In this document: positions 1-9,300 of the stretch, one piece after another
Layout: each line of letters starts with the position of its first letter
Numbering within the stretch: position 1 is the first letter of the stretch
From: Betaproteobacteria bacterium SCGC AG-212-J23
Lineage (GTDB): Bacteria; Pseudomonadota; Gammaproteobacteria; Burkholderiales; SG8-39
DNA: 53,897 bases
Direction of reading: 5' to 3'
NCBI GenBank assembly: GCA_001644455.1
Contig: LSTF01000091.1
Span: 1-53,897, forward strand
Made by a program: the position numbers and the translations under genes
The notes under the pieces: model-generated
The model's input: only the letters and a program-made list of their open reading frames with translations
Told to the model about the DNA's origin: nothing
Database searches by the model: none

Positions 1-1440
1 CGGGTTGACGTAGGACAGCGCGTAGACCTTGTTGACGCTGCCGCTGTTGACGTTGAAGGACAGGAAGTTGCCGGTGCCGAAGACGTTCGACTGGCTCAAC
101 GACGCCGACAGCGCCAGCTTCTCGACGTTGGAGAAGCCGACGCCGAACAGCAGCGCGCCGGTCGGCCGCTCCTTCACCGAATACTGGATGTCGACCTGGT
201 CGGCGCTGCCCTCCACCGGCTGCGTCTCGACGTTCACTTCGTTGAAGTAGCCAGTGCGGTCGATGCGCCGGCGCGACAGCTGGATGCGCGAGGCGTCGTA
301 GTAGGCGCCCTCGATCTGGCGCATCTCGCGCCGCACCACCTCGTCGCGCGTCTTGACGTTGCCGCTGACGTCGATGCGGCGCACGTACACCCGGCGGCCC
401 GGGTCGATGACGATGTTGAACGCCACCGTGCGCTTTTCCTTGTCGACGTCGGGGATGGCGTTGGCGTTGGCGAAGGCGTAGCCGTCGTTGCCCAGGCGGT
501 CGGTGATCGCCTTGGTGCTGGCGGCCAGCTTCTCGCGCGAGAAGACGTCGCCGGTCTTGAGCTGCACCAGCTTCTCCAGCTCCTCGCGCGGCACCAGCAT
601 CTGCCCCGACAGCTTCACCCCGGTGACGGTGTACTTCTCGCCCTCGGTGATGTTGACCGTGACGTAGATGCCGAGCCGGTCGGGCGTGATCGAGACCTGG
701 GTCGATTCGATGTTGAAGTCGAGGTAGCCGCGGTTCTGGTAGTACGAGCGCAGCGACTCCAGGTCCGCCGCGAGGCGCTCGCGCGCGTAGCGGTCCATCT
801 TCGTGTACCACGTCAGCCAGCCCGGGGTGCGCAACACGAACTGGTCGATCAGCTCGTCCTCGCTGAACGCCTTGGCGCCGACGATGTTGATGCCGCGGAT
901 CCTCGCCACGTCGCCTTCGGTGACGGTGATGTTGATCGCGACGCGGTTGCGCTCGAGGGGCGTGACCGTGACCTGCACCGTGGTGGCGTACAGGCCTTTC
1001 GACAGGTACTGGCGCTTCATCTCCTGCTCGGTCTGCTCGAGCAGCGCGCGGTCGAAGATGCGGCCCTCGGCGAGGCCGAGCTCGCGCAGCGCCTTCTTGA
1101 TGTTGTCGGGCTCGAATTCCTTCATCCCGGCGAAATCGATCTGCGCGATCGCCGGGCGCTCCTGGACGAACACTACCAGCACGCCGTTGTCGACCTCGAG
1201 GCGCACGTCCTGGAAGAAGCCGGTGGCGTAGAGCGCGCGCACCGCCTTGCGCGCCACCTCCTCGTCCATCGTCTCGCCGACCTTGATCGGCAGGTAGCTG
1301 AAGATCGTGCCGGCCTCGGTGCGCTGCAGGCCCTCGACGCGGATGTCCTTCACCACGAAGGGCTCGAAGGACTGCGCAACCGCGCCCGCGGAGGCCGCGA
1401 GCAGAAACGCGGCGAATACCGCGGCAACGACGCTACGCAT
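1..1440 (-). CDS. bamA: BamA outer-membrane assembly factor (partial, 3' end outside window)
   Basis: Reading the minus strand from the ATG at 1440 gives 480 uninterrupted codons running off the left edge. The protein starts with a typical signal peptide ([23 protein letters not shown]-like, cleaved near residue 23). POTRA repeats follow ([16 protein letters not shown], then [22 protein letters not shown] and VRRIDVSGN), and the segment stops at the beginning of the barrel ([18 protein letters not shown]). BamA is the central Omp85 component of the BAM complex that folds beta-barrel proteins into the outer membrane. About 480 of an expected 770 or so residues are present. It lies just after rseP in the usual proteobacterial envelope cluster. 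Identity is secure; only the C-terminal barrel is unseen. Confidence 0.95.
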   Translation of the reverse strand, partial: MRSVVAAVFAAFLLAASAGAVAQSFEPFVVKDIRVEGLQRTEAGTIFSYLPIKVGETMDEEVARKAVRALYATGFFQDVRLEVDNGVLVVFVQERPAIAQIDFAGMKEFEPDNIKKALRELGLAEGRIFDRALLEQTEQEMKRQYLSKGLYATTVQVTVTPLERNRVAINITVTEGDVARIRGINIVGAKAFSEDELIDQFVLRTPGWLTWYTKMDRYARERLAADLESLRSYYQNRGYLDFNIESTQVSITPDRLGIYVTVNITEGEKYTVTGVKLSGQMLVPREELEKLVQLKTGDVFSREKLAASTKAITDRLGNDGYAFANANAIPDVDKEKRTVAFNIVIDPGRRVYVRRIDVSGNVKTRDEVVRREMRQIEGAYYDASRIQLSRRRIDRTGYFNEVNVETQPVEGSADQVDIQYSVKERPTGALLFGVGFSNVEKLALSASLSQSNVFGTGNFLSFNVNSGSVNKVYALSYVNP

Positions 1441-1454
1441 GGTCAGCCGCGCTT

Positions 1455-2801
1455 CTAACCAGTGAGAAGACGGTTGAGGTCGTTGTAGAACGCGAACGCC
1501 ATCATCACCAGCAGCAGCGCCAGGCCGACGCGCTGGCCGAGCTCCATCACCCGCTCCGAAACCGGCCCGCCCTTGACGATCTCGATCGCGTAGTACAGCA
1601 GGTGCCCGCCGTCGAGCAGCGGAATCGGCAGCAGGTTCAGCACGCCGAGGCTGATGCTGATCAGCGCCAGGAAGCTGACGTAGGAAATCCAGCCCATCTG
1701 TGCCGACTGGCCCGCGAAGTCGGCGATCGTCACCGGCCCCGAGAGATGCTTCCACGACACCTCGCCGATCAGCATCCGGCCGAGCATCTTCAGGCTGAAG
1801 AGGGAGATGTCCCAGGTCTTGGCGAAGCCCTTCGCCAGGCTGGTGAGCGGCCCGTGCTGCACGCGCACGAACATCTTCTCGACGTAGTCCTCGGACTGCC
1901 GGACCTGCGCGCCGATGATGCGCGTCTTGGGATCGGCGGTGACCTCGACCGTGCGCCTCGCCCCGTCCCGCTCGACCAGCAGGGGAATCGGCGTCCCCGG
2001 CTTCGAGCGCACCACGCTCACGAAATCGTCCCAGGTCTTGATCGGCTTGCCGTCGGCGCTCAGCACCCGGTCGCCCGGCCCGAGGCCGGAGCGCTCGGCC
2101 GAGCCGCCGGGCACCACCTTGCCGATCACCGGCTCGAGCATCGGCCGGTAGAGCCGCAAGCCGATGCGATCGAGGACGTCGGCTTCCACGTCGTCGGCCG
2201 GGAAATCGCGCAGGTCGATGGTGACTGTGGTGACGTGGCCGCGCTCGCTCAGCGTCTCGACCTGCACCGCGTGGCGTTGCAGCGCGGCCTGCAGGATCTG
2301 CCAGCGCAGGTCCTGCCAGGTTGCGACCGGCTCGCCGTCGATGGCGCGCACGGTATCGCCGGCGCCGATTCCCGACGCGGCGGCGAGCGTCCCCGCCGGC
2401 GGCGCACCGACCACTGGCCGCGCTTCGGGCAGGCCGTGCATGAACAGGCCCGCGTACACCAGCACGGCGAAAGCGAAGTTGAACAGCGGCCCGGCGACGA
2501 CGATCGCGATCCGCCGCCATACCGTCTGGCGGTTGAAGGCACGATCCGCCTCGTGCGCGGCAACCGGGCCCTCGCGCTCGTCGAGCATTTTCACGTAGCC
2601 GCCGAAGGGCACCGCGGCGATGACCCACTCGGTCTGATCCTTGCCGATTCTCTTGACCAGGAGCGCTCTTCCGAAACCAATCGAAAAGCGCAGGACCTTC
2701 ACGCCGCACAGGCGGGCCACGAGATAGTGGCCGTACTCGTGCACCACGATCAGCACGCCGAGCGCGACGATGAAGGCGACGAGGGTGTTGAGGAAGCTCA
2801 T
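1455..2801 (-). CDS. rseP: RseP, site-2 intramembrane metalloprotease
   Basis: The protein has 448 residues. An N-terminal membrane helix carries the zinc site HEYGH (residues 21-25). Two PDZ-like segments follow in the periplasmic middle (around [20 protein letters not shown] and [20 protein letters not shown]), and the C-terminal helices carry the second metal motif [14 protein letters not shown] near residue 390. By family knowledge RseP cleaves anti-sigma factor RseA in the sigma-E envelope stress response and removes remnant signal peptides. Its start overlaps the dxr stop as ATGA (2798-2801), so it is probably translationally coupled, and bamA follows 14 bases after its stop. Length and motifs are normal. 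Confidence 0.96.
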   Translation of the reverse strand: MSFLNTLVAFIVALGVLIVVHEYGHYLVARLCGVKVLRFSIGFGRALLVKRIGKDQTEWVIAAVPFGGYVKMLDEREGPVAAHEADRAFNRQTVWRRIAIVVAGPLFNFAFAVLVYAGLFMHGLPEARPVVGAPPAGTLAAASGIGAGDTVRAIDGEPVATWQDLRWQILQAALQRHAVQVETLSERGHVTTVTIDLRDFPADDVEADVLDRIGLRLYRPMLEPVIGKVVPGGSAERSGLGPGDRVLSADGKPIKTWDDFVSVVRSKPGTPIPLLVERDGARRTVEVTADPKTRIIGAQVRQSEDYVEKMFVRVQHGPLTSLAKGFAKTWDISLFSLKMLGRMLIGEVSWKHLSGPVTIADFAGQSAQMGWISYVSFLALISISLGVLNLLPIPLLDGGHLLYYAIEIVKGGPVSERVMELGQRVGLALLLVMMAFAFYNDLNRLLTG

Positions 2802-3943
2802 GCGGCCTGGGCGAGCACGCGTGCCGCGGCGAAGCGCCGAGCCTGGTCGTCGGCGGCCAGCACCTCGCCAAGGTCCGTCCCGGGGCGCGCCGGCAGCGCC
2901 GCCAGCGTGTCGGCGATGACCTGCGCGATGGCGTTAAAGGGTAGCCGCGCGGCGAGGAAGGCCTCGACGGCGATTTCGTTGGCTGCGTTCAGCACCGCCG
3001 CGGCCGTTCCGCCCGCCCGCAGCGCCGCGTAGGCGAGCGGCAGGCAGGGAAAGCGCGCCTCGTCCGGCCGCTCGAAGGTCAGGCCCTTGAGCGTGGCGAG
3101 ATCGAGCGACTTCGCGCCCGACTCGATGCGCTCCGGAAAACCGAGCGCGTGCGCGATCGGCACGCGCATGTCCGGGTTGGACAGCTGCGCGATCATCGAG
3201 CCGTCGACGTATTCCACCAGCGAGTGGACGATGCTCTGCGGATGGATCAGCACCTCGATGCGCTCCGGGGCCAGGTCGAACAGCCAGCGCGCCTCGATCA
3301 CCTCGAGGCCCTTGTTCATCATGGTGGCGGAGTCGACCGAGATCTTGCGCCCCATCACCCAGTTCGGATGCGCGCACGCCTGCTCGGGGGTCACCGAGGC
3401 GAGGGTCTCCGGCGCGGCCGTGCGGAACGGGCCGCCGGAAGCGGTGAGGATGATCTTGCGCACGCCCTTGCGGTCGGAAATGCACTGGAAAACGGCGTTG
3501 TGCTCGCTGTCGATCGGCAGCAACTCCGCGCCCGAGCGCCGGGCAGCTTCGAGGACAAGTGCGCCGCCCATCACCAGCGCCTCCTTGTTGGCGAGCAGCA
3601 CGCGCTTGCCGGCGCGTACTGCCGCGAGTGTCGATGGCAACCCGGCCGCGCCGACGATCGCCGCCATGACCACTTCGGATTCCTGGGCGACGTGCTCGAG
3701 CGCCTTGGCGCCGAACAGCAACTCGGTATTTTCTTTTGAAAATTCTTTCCTGAGAGCGGAATTTTCTTGAGTGCCCGAAAGGACTGCGTAGCGGGGCTTG
3801 TGGGTCCGGCAAAGCTTCAGCAATGCATCCGCCGAGCCGTTGGCGCTCAGCGCGAAGACCTTGTAGCGGCCGGGATGGCGCGCGACGACGTCGAGCGTGC
3901 TCGCCCCCACCGAACCGGTTGCGCCCAGGACCGCGAGGTTCAT
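2798..3943 (-). CDS. dxr: 1-deoxy-D-xylulose 5-phosphate reductoisomerase
   Basis: This 381-residue enzyme converts DXP to 2-C-methyl-D-erythritol 4-phosphate using NADPH, the committed step of the non-mevalonate isoprenoid pathway. An N-terminal Rossmann motif GATGSVG (residues 8-14), the NKEALVMGG segment, the metal-site region [13 protein letters not shown] and [16 protein letters not shown] are all visible. It sits between cdsA and rseP and overlaps both by ATGA (3940-3943 and 2798-2801). Codons around 3725-3770, encoding a loop with [16 protein letters not shown], are strikingly AT-rich compared with the rest of the gene and contain an 8-bp inverted repeat. The reading frame stays intact there. 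Confidence 0.96.
   Translation of the reverse strand: MNLAVLGATGSVGASTLDVVARHPGRYKVFALSANGSADALLKLCRTHKPRYAVLSGTQENSALRKEFSKENTELLFGAKALEHVAQESEVVMAAIVGAAGLPSTLAAVRAGKRVLLANKEALVMGGALVLEAARRSGAELLPIDSEHNAVFQCISDRKGVRKIILTASGGPFRTAAPETLASVTPEQACAHPNWVMGRKISVDSATMMNKGLEVIEARWLFDLAPERIEVLIHPQSIVHSLVEYVDGSMIAQLSNPDMRVPIAHALGFPERIESGAKSLDLATLKGLTFERPDEARFPCLPLAYAALRAGGTAAAVLNAANEIAVEAFLAARLPFNAIAQVIADTLAALPARPGTDLGEVLAADDQARRFAAARVLAQAA
3738..3766. repeat. AT-rich inverted repeat inside dxr
   Basis: GAAAATTC at 3738-3745 and GAATTTTC at 3759-3766 form a perfect 8-bp inverted repeat with a 13-base spacer. It lies in a roughly 45-base AT-rich island within an otherwise GC-rich gene. It falls in a surface-loop region of the protein. 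No function is evident; it may be a local compositional oddity or a protein-binding site. Confidence 0.4.
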
Positions 3944-4716
3944 GCCGCCGACCTCACGCAGGGCCAGAGCAGCGCGGCGAGCGGCAAGGCCGCGGTCGCG
4001 CTGTCGATGCGATCCAGGATCCCGCCATGGCCCGGAAGCAGCGTGCCGCTGTCCTTGACCGCGGCCTGCCGCTTGGCGGCGGATTCGAACAAGTCACCCA
4101 CGATGCTGAGGACGGCAAGCAGTGCCGCCGCGAGGAGATACGGCACCCAGAGGAGCCCCTCGATGAACGTTCCGAGAATGATAGCGTAGAGCAGCGCCCC
4201 CGCCGTCCCGCCGATCGCGCCTTCCCAGGTTTTTCCCGGGCTGATTCCGGGCGCGAGCTTGTGCCGTCCCCAGGCGCGCCCGACGAAGTACGCCGCGGTA
4301 TCCGCGATCCACACCAGCAGCAGCACCAGCAACACTTCGAGCGGGCGCAGCAGCACGAAGGCGAGCGCCGCGGGCAGGATGACGATGAAGCCCGCGAAAT
4401 CGAGCCAGCGCGCCTGCACGCCGCGCCACAGCCAGAGCGGCGCGGCGACGATCCAGAATAATGCGGCGAGCATGAACGCCGGTTCGCTCGGCTCGGTGTT
4501 GTAGAGCACCAGGAACGCAAGCGCCATCCCTCCGGAATAGAGCCATGCCGCCGGCCCCGCCAGGCGGCAAAGGCGCGCCCATTCGAAGCCTGCGGCGGCG
4601 GCGAGCAGCACGCCGACCGCGGCGAACCACGGCTTGGGGACGAAGAAAAGCGCCGCGAGCAGCGCGGCGATCAACGCCGCGGCCGTCACGATGCGTGCCG
4701 CCAGCCCGCCTTTCAG
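3940..4716 (-). CDS. cdsA: CdsA, phosphatidate cytidylyltransferase (probable CTG start)
   Basis: CdsA makes CDP-diacylglycerol from CTP and phosphatidic acid at the inner membrane. The family signature is present near the C-terminus: [12 protein letters not shown] followed by [19 protein letters not shown], with several hydrophobic helices before it. The first residues that align with the family ([15 protein letters not shown]) begin at a CTG whose last two bases are the first two of the uppS stop (CTGA, 4713-4716). No ATG or TTG occurs nearby, and the only other candidate is a GTG at 4689 that would trim nine residues. I infer the CTG, giving 258 residues. A frame open upstream to 4833 is antisense-like read-through inside uppS and not part of the gene. 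Confidence 0.9.
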   Translation of the reverse strand: MKGGLAARIVTAAALIAALLAALFFVPKPWFAAVGVLLAAAAGFEWARLCRLAGPAAWLYSGGMALAFLVLYNTEPSEPAFMLAALFWIVAAPLWLWRGVQARWLDFAGFIVILPAALAFVLLRPLEVLLVLLLVWIADTAAYFVGRAWGRHKLAPGISPGKTWEGAIGGTAGALLYAIILGTFIEGLLWVPYLLAAALLAVLSIVGDLFESAAKRQAAVKDSGTLLPGHGGILDRIDSATAALPLAALLWPCVRSAA

Positions 4717-5477
4717 GCGACCTCGGCCCGCTTCGCCTGCTCGACCTGATCGCTGGTGCGCCCGAAGCGGCGCTCGCGGCCGCGGTAGGAAACGATGGCC
4801 GCGTCCAGCGCCGCCGCGTCGAAGTCGGGCCACAGCGTGTCGGTGAAGTAGAACTCGCTGTACGCGAGCTGCCAGAGCAGGAAGTTGCTGATGCGCTGCT
4901 CGCCGCCGGTGCGGATGAAGAGATCGGGCTCCGGCGCGTAGCTCATCGCCAGGTACGGTGCGAGGGCTTTTTCGTCAATCTGTTCGACAACATTCTTTTC
5001 TTTGATCAGACGCGACACTGCTTGCAGAATGTCCCAGCGGCCGCCGTAGTTGGCGGCGATGCTCAGCGTCAGGCGCTGGTTGGCCGCGGTGTGCTTTTCC
5101 GCCTGCTCGATCAGCGCGCGAAGCTTGGCGCCGAAGCGCTGCGTGTCGCCGACGACCTTGAGCCGCACGCCGTTGCGGTGCAGTTTCTCGACCTCGTTGG
5201 TCAGCGCCGAGGTGAAGAGCTGCATCAGCAGCGCCACCTCCTCCGCCGGCCGGCGCCAGTTCTCGGAGCTGAAGGCGAACAGCGTCAGGTAGGAAATACC
5301 GCGCTCGATGCACGCACTGACCGCGTTGCGCACCGACTCGACGCCGCGGCGGTGCCCGGCGATGCGCGGCAGCAGCTGGCGCTTCGCCCAGCGGCCGTTG
5401 CCGTCCATGATGATGGCGACGTGCTGCGGCACGTCGCCGTGCGCCGGAATCTCCCGGGTGGAGCTGACGCCGCTCAT
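4713..5477 (-). CDS. uppS: Undecaprenyl diphosphate synthase
   Basis: The protein has 254 residues. The cis-prenyltransferase signature [12 protein letters not shown] sits near the N-terminus with the catalytic Asp, and the C-terminal region carries [15 protein letters not shown], the conserved diphosphate/Mg region. The enzyme adds eight isoprene units to farnesyl diphosphate to make the C55 lipid carrier for peptidoglycan and O-antigen. The start overlaps the frr stop (ATGA, 5474-5477) and the stop overlaps the presumed CTG start of cdsA, so frr-uppS-cdsA-dxr-rseP look like one coupled transcript. Length is typical. Confidence 0.96.
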   Translation of the reverse strand: MSGVSSTREIPAHGDVPQHVAIIMDGNGRWAKRQLLPRIAGHRRGVESVRNAVSACIERGISYLTLFAFSSENWRRPAEEVALLMQLFTSALTNEVEKLHRNGVRLKVVGDTQRFGAKLRALIEQAEKHTAANQRLTLSIAANYGGRWDILQAVSRLIKEKNVVEQIDEKALAPYLAMSYAPEPDLFIRTGGEQRISNFLLWQLAYSEFYFTDTLWPDFDAAALDAAIVSYRGRERRFGRTSDQVEQAKRAEVA

Positions 5478-6040
5478 ATCGACATCAGCTCCTTCTCCTT
5501 CTCGGCGAGCAGGCGGTCGATCTCGGCCACGTGCTTGTCGGTCATTTTCTGCACCTCGTCCGTGGCGCGGCGCTCGTCGTTCTCCGACACCTCGTGCTTC
5601 TTCAGCGCATCCTTCAGGTGCTGGATGGCGTCGCGCCTCAGGTTGCGTACCGCGACGCGCGCGTTCTCGGCCTCATGCTTGACGACCTTGATCAGCTCCT
5701 TGCGCCGCTCCTCGGTGAGCGAAGGCATCGGCAGGCGGATCGTGTCGCCGCTGGTGGCGGGGTTCAGTCCCAGGTCGGCTTCGCGGATTCCCTTCTCGAT
5801 GGTGGGAATCAGCTTCTTCTCGAAAGGCGTGACACCGATGGTGCGCGCGTCGAGCAGGATCACCTTGGCCACCTGGTTGAGCGGCGCCGGCGTGCCGTAG
5901 TAGTCGACTCTCACGTGGTCGAGCAGGCCGGTGTGCGCCCGGCCGGTGCGCACCTTGCCGAGGTCGGCCTTGAAGGCCTGCACGCTCTTGTCCATCCGCT
6001 GCTCGGTGCTTTTCTTAAGGTCGGCGATCACCACGGCCAT
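5474..6040 (-). CDS. frr: Ribosome recycling factor
   Basis: The 188-residue RRF works with EF-G to split post-termination ribosomes. The N-terminus ([19 protein letters not shown]) and the segment [20 protein letters not shown] are characteristic, and the C-terminal helix ends in [14 protein letters not shown] prefer the ATG at 6040 because AGGTGG lies a few bases upstream of it; an in-frame GTG at 6046 would add two residues. The gene starts ten bases after the pyrH stop, in the standard tsf-pyrH-frr order. Confidence 0.96.
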   Translation of the reverse strand: MAVVIADLKKSTEQRMDKSVQAFKADLGKVRTGRAHTGLLDHVRVDYYGTPAPLNQVAKVILLDARTIGVTPFEKKLIPTIEKGIREADLGLNPATSGDTIRLPMPSLTEERRKELIKVVKHEAENARVAVRNLRRDAIQHLKDALKKHEVSENDERRATDEVQKMTDKHVAEIDRLLAEKEKELMSI

Positions 6041-6050
6041 AGCCACCTCA

Positions 6051-6764
6051 TCATACGTGAACCAGCGTGCCCTCGTCCTCGCCCACGACGACCCGCCTCA
6101 GCGCATCTTTCTTGAAGATGCTGAACACATTGATGGGCAGTTTCTGGTCGCGGCACAGGGTAAGCGCGGTCGCGTCCATCACCTTCAGGTTGCGCGCGAT
6201 CGCCTCGTCGAAGCTGATCTTGGCATAGCGCTGCGCGTGCGGGTCGCGCTTCGGGTCGGCGGTATAGACGCCATCGACCTTGGTCGCCTTGAGCACGATC
6301 TCGGCGCCCATCTCGCTGCCGCGCAGCGCCGCGGCGGTGTCGGTGGTGAAGAACGGATTCCCCGTGCCCGCGGCGAAGATCACCACCTTGCCTTCTTCCA
6401 GGTAGCGAATCGCCTTGCCGCGGATGTAGGGCTCGACCACCTGCTCGATGTTGAGCGCCGACTGCACCCGGCTGGCGAGGCCGCTGCGGCGCATCGCATC
6501 CGAGAGCGCGAGTGCGTTCATCACCGTTGCGAGCATCCCCATGTAGTCGGCGGTGGCGCGGTCCATCCCGGCGGTTCCCGGCGAGACGCCGCGGAAGATA
6601 TTGCCGCCGCCGATCACCACCGCGATCTCGACGCCGAGGCGCGAAACCTGCGCGATCTCCGCGACGATCGACTCGATGGTCTGCTTGTTGACGCCGAAAG
6701 GATCCTCCCCCATCAGGGCCTCGCCTGACAGCTTGAGGAGAATCCTTTTGTACTTTGGCGTCAC
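6051..6764 (-). CDS. pyrH: UMP kinase
   Basis: PyrH phosphorylates UMP to UDP and is a hexameric amino-acid-kinase-fold enzyme. [14 protein letters not shown] at the N-terminus, [26 protein letters not shown] and [14 protein letters not shown] are all family hallmarks. The GTG at 6764 gives 237 residues, the normal length, and lies two bases beyond the tsf stop. The open frame continues upstream for more than 270 codons, but that is an arginine-rich shadow of tsf and is excluded. Confidence 0.96.
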   Translation of the reverse strand: MTPKYKRILLKLSGEALMGEDPFGVNKQTIESIVAEIAQVSRLGVEIAVVIGGGNIFRGVSPGTAGMDRATADYMGMLATVMNALALSDAMRRSGLASRVQSALNIEQVVEPYIRGKAIRYLEEGKVVIFAAGTGNPFFTTDTAAALRGSEMGAEIVLKATKVDGVYTADPKRDPHAQRYAKISFDEAIARNLKVMDATALTLCRDQKLPINVFSIFKKDALRRVVVGEDEGTLVHV

Positions 6765-6766
6765 GC

Positions 6767-7576
6767 TCAGTGTGCCGGTTGCGTCTTCTCGATGCCTTCG
6801 CCGACGACGAGGAACGCGTAGGCGTTCACCTTCGCCTTCTTCGCCGCCAGCATCTTCTCGATGGTCTGCTTGTCGTCCTTGATGAACGGCTGCCCCATGA
6901 GGCTGATCTCGCCGAGGAACTTGTTCAGCGAGCCCTCGACCATCTTGGCGACGATCTCGGCCGGCTTGCCCGACTCCTTGGCGCGCGCTTCCTGGATTTT
7001 TCTCTCGGCGGAAACGGCTTCCTGGGGCACTTCGGCCTTGCTGAGATGCCTCGGCTTGGCGAAGGCGATGTGCATCGCCACGTCCTTGCCGACGTCGTCG
7101 GCGCCGTCGTAGTCGACCAGCACGCCGATCTGGGCGCCGGCGTGCACGTAGAGCGCGAGCTTGCCCTTCGCCTGCAGGCGCTTGAAGTGCCGGATGGTGA
7201 TGTTCTCGCCGATCTTCTGCACCAGCTTCTGGCGCTTGTCTTCCTCGGCCGGACCGGGATCGCGCGTCGCGACGATTTCGGCGAGCGCCTTGGCGAAGGC
7301 GACGAAGTCTTCGTTGCGCGCGACGAAGTCGGTCTCGCAGTTGATCTCGACCAGCGAGCCGAGCTTCATGTCCGGCGAGACGTAGGCGCCGATGATGCCT
7401 TCGGCCGCGATTCGGCTCGCCGCCTTGCTGGCCTTGGCGCCGCTCTTGATGCGCAGCAGCTCCTCGGCCTTGTCGAGGTCGCCGTTGGTCTCGCTCAGGG
7501 CCTTCTTGCACTCCATCATTCCCAGGCCGGTGCGCCTGCGCAGCTCCATCACCAGCGCTGCACTGATCTCTGCCAT
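6767..7576 (-). CDS. tsf: Elongation factor Ts
   Basis: The 269-residue EF-Ts is the nucleotide exchange factor for EF-Tu. The N-terminal UBA-like region ([20 protein letters not shown]) and the following TDFVARNE segment (residues near 80) are the canonical EF-Tu contacts. An AAGGAG ribosome-binding site precedes the ATG. It follows rpsB, but a strong hairpin with flanking A/T runs (7600-7628) separates the two, so the gene may be partly attenuated relative to rpsB. Confidence 0.97.
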   Translation of the reverse strand: MAEISAALVMELRRRTGLGMMECKKALSETNGDLDKAEELLRIKSGAKASKAASRIAAEGIIGAYVSPDMKLGSLVEINCETDFVARNEDFVAFAKALAEIVATRDPGPAEEDKRQKLVQKIGENITIRHFKRLQAKGKLALYVHAGAQIGVLVDYDGADDVGKDVAMHIAFAKPRHLSKAEVPQEAVSAERKIQEARAKESGKPAEIVAKMVEGSLNKFLGEISLMGQPFIKDDKQTIEKMLAAKKAKVNAYAFLVVGEGIEKTQPAH

Positions 7577-7599
7577 TTCCTTGCAACTCCTTCAGGTTG

Positions 7600-7628
7600 A
7601 AAAAAAGGGGCGCTGGGCCCCTTTTTTT
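7600..7628 (-). terminator. Symmetric terminator-type hairpin between rpsB and tsf
   Basis: The arm AAAAAAAGGGGC at 7600-7611 pairs perfectly with GCCCCTTTTTTT at 7617-7628 around a five-base loop. Read on either strand it is a GC stem followed by seven U residues, so it resembles an intrinsic terminator or attenuator. Because tsf lies downstream in the same direction and has no obvious promoter of its own, partial termination after rpsB is the likely role. Confidence 0.75.
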
Positions 7629-7645
7629 AATTCATGCGGGCCAAT

Positions 7646-8395
7646 CTACTTGTCTCCTGCATCCTCATCCACCTCGACGAACTCGTCGCGCGAGGCCGAG
7701 ACCACCTCTTCCAGGGACTGGGTGCGGCCTTCCAGGACCGCGTCGGCGACGCCACGCGCGTAAAGGCGGATGGCGCGGCTGGAATCGTCGTTGCCCGGAA
7801 TGACGTAGTCGATGCCTTCCGGTGAATGGTTGGTGTCGACGATGCCGATCACCGGCACGCCGAGCTTGTTGGCTTCCGAGACGGCGCCTTTCTGGTAGCC
7901 GACGTCGATGACGAACAGCGCGTCGGGCAGAGCCGTCAGGTCCTTGATGCCGCCGAGCGAGCGCTGCAGCTTCTGCATCTCGCGCGTCAGCCCGAGCGCC
8001 TCTTTCTTCGAGATGCGCTCGAAGCTGCCGTCCTGCTGCATCGCTTCCATTTCCTTCAGGCGCTTGATCGACTGCTTCACCGTCTTGAAGTTGGTCAGCA
8101 TGCCGCCGAGCCAGCGGTGCTCGACGAATGGCGAGGCGCAACGCTGCGCTTCCTCGCGCAGGATGTCGCGCGCCTGGCGCTTGGTGCCGACGAACAGGAT
8201 GGTTCCCCGGTTGGCGGTCAGCTGACGCACGAACTTCAGCGCGTCCTGGTACATCGCCAGGGTCTTTTCCAGGTTGATGATGTGGATCTTGTTGCGGTGG
8301 CCGAAGATGAACGGCTCCATCTTCGGGTTCCAGTAGCGGGTCTGGTGTCCGAAATGGACGCCCGCCTCCAGCATTTGACGCATCGTTACCGACAC
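7646..8395 (-). CDS. rpsB: Ribosomal protein S2
   Basis: The 249-residue S2 is recognised from [20 protein letters not shown] at the N-terminus, the IHIINLEKT segment, and the later GTKRQA and [11 protein letters not shown] motifs. It belongs to the 30S body. Translation probably begins at the GTG at 8393-8395, 4 codons before an in-frame ATG, because AAGGAG is spaced correctly upstream. The mRNA leader is structured (8423-8470), which suggests autogenous control by S2 as known in other proteobacteria. The C-terminus is acidic ([12 protein letters not shown]). Confidence 0.97.
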   Translation of the reverse strand: MSVTMRQMLEAGVHFGHQTRYWNPKMEPFIFGHRNKIHIINLEKTLAMYQDALKFVRQLTANRGTILFVGTKRQARDILREEAQRCASPFVEHRWLGGMLTNFKTVKQSIKRLKEMEAMQQDGSFERISKKEALGLTREMQKLQRSLGGIKDLTALPDALFVIDVGYQKGAVSEANKLGVPVIGIVDTNHSPEGIDYVIPGNDDSSRAIRLYARGVADAVLEGRTQSLEEVVSASRDEFVEVDEDAGDK

Positions 8396-8422
8396 TTTGC
8401 TTCTCCTTGGGGGTTGGTCTGC

Positions 8423-8470
8423 GGCGTCTTCAACCCCACTTGCTCCGCGGGGACCCTTTGCGAAAACGCC
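8423..8470 (-). promoter_or_regulatory. Structured rpsB leader (candidate S2 autoregulatory element)
   Basis: On the minus strand GGCGTTTT (8463-8470) pairs with AAGACGCC (8423-8430) as an 8-bp stem with one G-U pair. Inside it CCCC (8449-8452) pairs with GGGG (8434-8437) around an 11-base loop. The element sits between the predicted promoter and the rpsB ribosome-binding site. Leaders bound by S2 are known in proteobacteria; assigning this one to that class is inference from position and fold. Confidence 0.55.
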
Positions 8471-8488
8471 GGAAGATTTGAGCCCGAA

Positions 8489-8497
8489 ATTCTAGCA
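8489..8497 (-). promoter_or_regulatory. Extended -10 element for rpsB
   Basis: The minus strand reads TGCTAGAAT, an extended -10 (TGn plus TAGAAT). It would start transcription near 8482, about 87 bases upstream of the rpsB start and just ahead of the structured leader. No convincing -35 hexamer is visible. Confidence 0.45.
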
Positions 8498-8501
8498 TAA
8501 T
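8496..8501 (+). promoter_or_regulatory. Predicted -10 for map, giving a leaderless transcript
   Basis: CATAAT ends seven bases before the map ATG at 8509, the usual distance from a -10 to the transcription start, and there is no Shine-Dalgarno sequence between. The element partly overlaps the opposing rpsB -10. A -35 match is not obvious. Confidence 0.4.
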
Positions 8502-8508
8502 CAGACGA

Positions 8509-9300
8509 ATGCCCGTTGTCCTGAAGAGCTCCGAAGAACTGGAGCGCATGCGCATTGCCGGCCGCCTCGCCTCCGAGGTGCTGGATTTCATTACGCCCCA
8601 CGTCAAGCCCGGCGTCACCACCGGCCGGTTGAACGACCTCTGCCACGACTACATGGTCAAGGTGCAAGGCACCCTGCCCGCGCCCCTCAACTACGCCCCG
8701 CCCGGCTACAAGCCGTTCCCGAAGTCGATCTGCACCTCCGTGAACCACCAGGTGTGCCACGGCATTCCCGGCGAGCGCGTCCTGAAGCCCGCCGACGTCC
8801 TCAACATCGACATCACGGTCATCAAGGACGGCTTCCACGGCGACTGCAGCCGCATGTTCTACGTTGGCGAGGCAAGCATCCAGGCGAAGCGCCTGGTGGA
8901 CGTGACCTTCGAGTGCATGTGGCTCGGCATCCGGCAGGTTCGTCCCGGTGCGCGCCTGGGCGACGTCGGCGCCGCGATCCAGGCGCATGCCGAGAAGCAC
9001 GGCTATTCGGTGGTGCGGGAATTCTGCGGCCACGGCATCGGCCGCAAGTTCCACGAAGAGCCGCAGGTCCTGCACTACGGCAAGCCCGGTGCCGGCATGG
9101 CGCTCGAGGCCGGGATGACTTTCACCGTCGAGCCGATGATCAACGCCGGCAAGGCCGCGATCCGCGAGCTCGCCGACGGCTGGACCATCGTCACCAAGGA
9201 CCACAGCCTCTCGGCGCAGTGGGAACACACCGTTGCGGTCACGCCTTCCGGATTCGAGGTGCTGACCCTTTCCGCCGGGGCTCCGCCTCCGCCGCCGTGA
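8509..9300 (+). CDS. map: Methionine aminopeptidase, type I
   Basis: This 263-residue cytosolic enzyme removes initiator methionine. The metal-binding pattern of the pita-bread fold is present: NIDITVIKDGFHGDCSRMF contains the two Asp ligands, GHGIGRKFHEEP the His, and TFTVEPM and QWEHTVAVT the two Glu ligands. It is divergent from rpsB, a common arrangement in beta- and gammaproteobacteria. There is no ribosome-binding site, and a -10-like element lies directly upstream, so the mRNA may be leaderless. It overlaps glnD by GTGA. Confidence 0.97.
   Translation: MPVVLKSSEELERMRIAGRLASEVLDFITPHVKPGVTTGRLNDLCHDYMVKVQGTLPAPLNYAPPGYKPFPKSICTSVNHQVCHGIPGERVLKPADVLNIDITVIKDGFHGDCSRMFYVGEASIQAKRLVDVTFECMWLGIRQVRPGARLGDVGAAIQAHAEKHGYSVVREFCGHGIGRKFHEEPQVLHYGKPGAGMALEAGMTFTVEPMINAGKAAIRELADGWTIVTKDHSLSAQWEHTVAVTPSGFEVLTLSAGAPPPPP

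Noticed and set aside
6765-7586. Upstream extension of the pyrH frame
   Set aside because: The 274 extra codons are a shadow of tsf; pyrH homology starts at the GTG at 6764.
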